NCBI GenBank assembly: GCA_963691815.1
Contig: OY829656.1
Coordinates: 5,907,048-5,971,047, forward strand
DNA from: Echiichthys vipera
Lineage: Eukaryota; Chordata; Actinopteri; Perciformes; Trachinidae
Direction: 5' to 3'
Length of the DNA stretch: 64,000 nt
Positions 59,962-64,000 of this stretch are shown one piece after another. The position numbers and the translations under genes are program-made. A model generated the notes under the pieces. The model worked only from the letters and a program-made list of their open reading frames with translations. It made no database searches and was not told where the DNA came from. How positions within the stretch are numbered: the first letter of the stretch is position 1; every line of letters begins with the position of its first letter.

Positions 59962-60765
59962 AGCAGATCAGGCTTTCTATATTTATTTATTTTATTCAAT
60001 TACAGCAGTAGTGTATGTGTTTTTCTCCGTATGTGTGTGTGTGCTCTGTATACAGTGAACAGATGGCTGGCTGACTGCCACAGGAAATGGTCCCCTATTA
60101 TTTATTAGCTGGGGTGGCAGAGCATCAAACAAATTTGAATATGAACCACCCACGCAGCACTCACAAGCAGCATAATATTTCAAACCTGCTTTCCTATTTA
60201 CCCATCACTTCTGCCTCTCTCTCTCACACACAGTAAAGGAGGTGACTTGCTTATAAAGGTGTAACGCTGTACTGCACACATATTCAAAATTTCTCCCTCT
60301 CACATACACACATACAGTATATTTTTTGCAGCTTCGCTCTGCAATGCAGCAGTGAGACTCCTCTGTCCCTGTTCCTTCATGACAGTCTGTGCTGGTGAGT
60401 CATCCCGTCTGCTTGTCTGTCTGTCTCTGTCTCACCCGACTGCTTTCACATATTTCATGATTAGTAGTAACTTGGTTACAGTAAAAGGCCTCCTGTTCTT
60501 CTTAGTCACTGAGAGTTGAGAGGAAATACAGGAGGGAGTGTTCTGACTTGGACAGGACGCCTGCAGGACTGCTTTATAGCCAAAATAGGAAGACGCTGTT
60601 GGCCGAGGAGCGAACAACGTTTAGACAAATCACCTGCACGATTTTTTATCAAAACCTAGGAGTTTGTTGTACCTTGATAAAAATAAATGAATGAACACTC
60701 CTGTACAAAGTTTTTATATAGTAATTGATGGTTCAGGAGAAAATTACCTTAAAAAAAAACCATGT
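59960..60765 (+). other. No gene seen
   Basis: The stretch 60540-60680 shares CAGGACTG, TTTATAGCCAAAATAGGAAG and ACGCTGT-type blocks with 59260-59300, and both are followed by GTTCTTA/GTTTTTA-type sequence. This suggests two diverged copies of one unnamed dispersed repeat. Confidence 0.45.
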
Positions 60766-62945
60766 TAAATTCAATTAAATTCAATTCAATTCAAAAAACT
60801 TTATTTGTCCCCGGGGGGCAATTCAGGGCACACAGAGCAGCAAATAACGACAGTGCAATTATACAAAAACATTTTAATCTAACAACAAGAATAAAGTGTA
60901 AAAGAAGAATAAGTGTCAGGATGTTAGTGTGTTAGTACAGGTAGAATAAGTGTCAGGATGTTAGTGTGTTAGTACAGGTTAGATACAGAGAACATCGTCG
61001 GCGTGAGATGTAGAAAGACATGCGTGTATCAGATGTAAGCAGACATGTGAACGGGTGTATATGATGTAAACAATGTAAACATGCAGTAGACTGTTAAAAC
61101 AGGTATGAACAGAACTGTAGTGCAGAAAAGATATAAGTGGACAGTGATCGGATTCAGATGAGGTCAGACATGATACATATGTGTAATGAGCAGACGTAAA
61201 CAGAACTATAGTGCAGTAATAGGGTATAAATATGTGTCCAGGGGAGGGTGTCAAGAGTGGGGAGGGGGATGGTCAGAGGGGTCAGGAGTTGAGGAGCTGG
61301 ACAGCCCTGGGAATGAGGGTTTCTCTTCTCCTCTGTGTCCTGCAGCAGGTACAGCGAAGACGGCGTACTGAGGGGAGCCACTCAAACGCTGAGAAGAGAG
61401 CATGAGAGGGGTCCTGCATGATCCGACCAGCTAACCTGAGTGTCTGCTGCTCATGGATGGTCGACAGAGTTCTAACAGAAAGTCCAATGATCTTAGAGCA
61501 GACCGTGGCTATGCTCTGCAGGCGGTTTCTGTTCCGGAGGCTGGTGGAGTAGAACCAGCATGTGATGGAGAACGTGATGATGCTCTCGATGAAGGAGTAG
61601 TAAAAGGTCAGGAGGATGTTCTTGCTGACTCCAAAGGAATTGAGCTTCCTAAGGAGGTATTTCCGCTGCTGACATTTCCTGAGAATCTCCTCTGTGTGGG
61701 AGGAGAATTTCAGCAGGCTGTCGAAGATGGTGCCCAGGTACCTGTACTCCTCAACTGCTTCAACAGGCTTCCCGTGGATCACGGTGTTTGCTGATGCAGC
61801 CAGTTCCCTCTGCTTGTTGGAGAAGGTCACCACCATGTCTTTGGTTTTGTTGACATTCAGCTCCAGGCAGGAGCTGTCACACCACTCCACAAACTCCTGA
61901 AGAGCTGGTCCGTGGTGAAGAGATGGGCCTGACTGCAGAGACAGGAGGACGGTGTCGTCAGCTTACTTCACCAGATGACAGTTAGGCTGTGTGGTTCTGC
62001 GTCGGTGTAGAGGATGAAGAGCAGAGGTGAGAGCACACAGCCCTGAGGGGAGCCGGTTGAGGTGTGTTTGAGGTCGGAGAAGGTGCTGTTGACCAGGACT
62101 CTCTGTGAACCGTTGGTCAGGAAGTCCAGTATCCACAGGATTAGCTGTTGGTCCAGATGAAAGAGGGCTGAGAGTTTGTCAGCCAGGATGTGGGGCTGCA
62201 TGGTGTTAAATGCAGAAGAGAAGTCTGCAAACAGGAGTCTGGCTGAGGTGTTGGGGCGCTCCAGGTGTTTGTGAACAGTGTCTATTATGAATGTTTTTGC
62301 ATCATCGACGCCCCTGCCAGCTCGATAAGGGAATTGGAGCGGGTCCATCTGGGAGTGGGTTTCCCTGATGATGTGTTGTTTTATGATCCTCTCCATGGCC
62401 TTCATCACAAGAGAGGTGAGGGCCATCGGCCGGCGGTCATTCAGACATTTGACGGCGCTCTTCTTGGGGATGGGGATAACTGTTGAGTGTTTCCATTGCT
62501 GGGGGACTATGCTGCTGTCAATGGATCTTTGAAACAGGGTCTGAAACACGCCCCCTAGCTGCTCAGCACAGTGCTTCAGGACACGGCCGCTGATGTTGTC
62601 TGGGCCAGGTGAGCTGTTCTCCCTTGTCTTCCTGAGGGCTTTCACCACGTCCTCTGCGCTGAAGGTGAAGGCTGCTGAGTCACTGGGCTTGAGCTTGGAC
62701 ATCGCTTCTTCCAGCTGGGTGGTGTTGTCCTGCTCGAACCTTGTGTAGAAAGAGTTAAGGTCGTTGGGGAGAGATGAAGAGCTGCTGCCTGAAACCTGGA
62801 TGGTTTTTGTGTTGCTGGCAGCAGTGTTCACAGCAGCCATGTTCTGGAGTCCCTGCCAGGCTGAGCGGAGGTTACCCTGTGTGAAGCACTCCTCCACTTT
62901 GTTCTTGTACTCCAGCTTGGCAGTTTTTATGGCATGCTTGAAAGG
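60766..62945 (-). mobile_element. Rex1-like LINE, 5'-truncated and inactivated
   Basis: On the minus strand, frame 62897-61968 encodes the fingers/palm of a reverse transcriptase (SSPGPDNISGRVLKHCAEQL, WKHSTVIPIPKK, LFADFSSAFNTMQPHILADK, GSPQGCVLSPLLFILY). Frame 61890-61282 encodes the C-terminal part (CLELNVNKTKDMVV, EEYRYLGTIFDS, RKCQQRKYLLRKL, YYSFIESIITF). Between them, just after FILYTD, a frameshift occurs and the catalytic YADD codons read stop-A-D-D, so the enzyme is dead. The 3' UTR ends at about 60766 at the complement of CTTTATTTGTCCCC next to a TTCAATTCAATT run. Clade assignment is by motif similarity; another CR1-group family is possible. Confidence 0.88.
60908..60981 (+). repeat. 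37-bp tandem duplication inside the LINE 3' UTR
   Basis: AATAAGTGTCAGGATGTTAG followed by TGTGTTAGTACAGGT occurs at 60908 and again at 60945, almost identical. Confidence 0.93.
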
Positions 62946-63508
62946 AAGGTTTCACCCAAAAATGTTGGTCTACGGTTCTGTTGGGAACACAGATTTGGTG
63001 TAGAATTACCAATTTTATTACCTTTTCAGAAGTGATGAAAAAAAAATCCATCAAAAATACCACATTAACTTGAGGAACACAATATAACAAATCCATGCAG
63101 TTGGATTTTTCTCTAAGATTTGCATTTTTGATTGGATGGTGAGCACTTCGGTTCTGAACACTACTTATTGTCAATATACCTAAAGCCATCCATCCTTTGA
63201 ATGCTCCAGGTCTCTCGTTTGTGGTTGTAAACTTTCATGTGGCATTGATTATCCTTGAGATCACTACAGCTCATTTTTAAAAAAAACGACATGCTAATGT
63301 TATAGCTACTAGCTAGCCAGGTAGCATAACAGTCTGCTAACAGCTGGGAGATTCTGTCACTAACTGAACATTTAAGAAAAGCAAAGAGAGATGAGTGCTG
63401 AAGAAAGAGAGACTGGAGATGCAGACGAAGAGGAGCTTTGGTCTGCTGTCGGAAGTTTTTTAGTTTTAAAGAATCTGACATATCCACTGTTGCAACTGGT
63501 GGTGCTTA
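62946..63508 (+). other. No gene seen
   Basis: A short open frame at 63391 encodes an acidic start (SAEERETGDADEEELWSA) but runs straight into the element at 63509. There is no support for a gene. Confidence 0.4.
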
Positions 63509-63833
63509 CAGGGAGTGTACCTATGTTCCCCGGGTGTATCTGCTTGTATGTGATCGGGGAACATCGGACCATTTCTTATGAAACGGGTCTGATGTTCCCC
63601 GCTTGTCACAGAAAGTGTCCTATGTTCCCCGGTCTGTTATTTTTTCCACAATCAGTGCCGAATTCCCCGGCTAATAGGCTTAAGTAGACCCTAACTCTAC
63701 TACCTAACCCTGACCCTAACCGTAACCCCTCACCGTAACACCTATCCCTGAAAAAATGCTGAATTAAATCAACGGAGGCAGAGGCTTACGCGACCGGGGA
63801 ATATAGGACACAGGGAACATAGGGATGACCCTG
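63509..63833 (+). mobile_element. hAT-like element with repeated TATGTTCCCCGG and telomere-like core
   Basis: The left end CAGGGAGTGTACCTATGTTC and the minus-strand right end CAGGGTCATCCCTATGTTCC form an imperfect inverted repeat. The flanks TGCTTACA and TGCTAACA match at 7 of 8 positions, though they overlap the element end by two bases, so the boundary is uncertain. ATGTTCCCCG recurs at about 63523, 63593 and 63630, with inverted copies at about 63556, 63795 and 63813. The middle (63690-63745) carries degenerate CCCTAAC units. Confidence 0.6.
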
Positions 63834-64000
63834 TGCTAACACTGGCAACTTACTCCGTCACATCAACAGAAAACCTGTTAGAATACAAATAATGGTTCAG
63901 TCCTACTATTATGCAAAAGTATGGACATGACTGAATATACAATGATGTTTTCAATTGGTTTAAGAGTGGTTAAGCCTTCATGAGCCTTGAGGCTCATAAG

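Noticed and set aside
63391..63687. 98-codon open frame with an acidic N-terminus
   Set aside because: It runs into the inverted-repeat element at 63509, with no recognisable domain and no splice support.

Overview
This is vertebrate, almost certainly teleost fish, nuclear DNA. The evidence is one vertebrate-type split gene with GT/AG introns, very dense (CA)n/(GT)n microsatellites, and several fish-type retrotransposon families: L2 LINEs with an (ATTGA)n tail, Rex1-like LINEs, and a tRNA-headed SINE-like repeat. There are also hAT-like miniature transposons. I see no prokaryotic or viral operon, CRISPR array or rRNA, and no convincing tRNA.

The only host gene I can support is a CCDC85-family gene, best matched to ccdc85a, on the + strand. 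Coding exon 1 is 14841-15071 and coding exon 2 is 16273-17344, separated by a 1.2 kb intron. Exon 2 ends at a GT donor inside an open frame, so the gene continues. I could not find the next exon in the remaining 46.6 kb. The simplest reading is that 17345-64000 is largely one long intron filled with repeats, and that 1-14.3 kb is upstream intergenic DNA.

Layout. 1-14.3 kb: unique AT-rich DNA with a small LINE fragment (1.06-1.32 kb), a possible solo LTR (3.46-3.93 kb), an about 41-bp minisatellite (5.3-6.0 kb), paired (TG)n/(AC)n tracts (7.4-7.5 kb), a 13-bp tandem repeat (8.4-8.5 kb), a SINE-like fragment (9.9-10.1 kb) and a degenerate L2 LINE (10.7-13.3 kb). 14.3-17.3 kb: a long (GA)n tract, a GC-rich promoter/first-exon region, and the two exons. 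17.3-64 kb: three copies of a foldback MITE, a 106-bp tandem duplication, an L2 3' fragment next to Rex1-like fragments (28.5-29.9 kb), a hAT-like element (30.6-32.4 kb) and a second L2 copy on the minus strand (37.0-39.8 kb) that was itself hit by another L2 fragment. Further along are a cluster of four alternating dinucleotide tracts (48 kb), a SINE-like repeat (52.7-53.1 kb), an inverted-repeat element (56.3-56.8 kb), a Rex1-like LINE on the minus strand (60.8-62.9 kb) and a hAT-like element with telomere-like DNA inside (63.5-63.8 kb).

No new multi-gene system is visible. The most interesting signals are regulatory or structural. The 3' splice site of ccdc85a exon 2 is preceded by a UG-repeat tract, with a complementary (AC)n tract 85 bases further upstream. 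A minisatellite carries 15 exact TGACCTTGA motifs, the reverse complement of the ERR/NR5A nuclear-receptor half-site. A (GA)54 tract lies 0.4 kb upstream of the start codon. Both larger L2 copies are damaged at their reverse-transcriptase active site.
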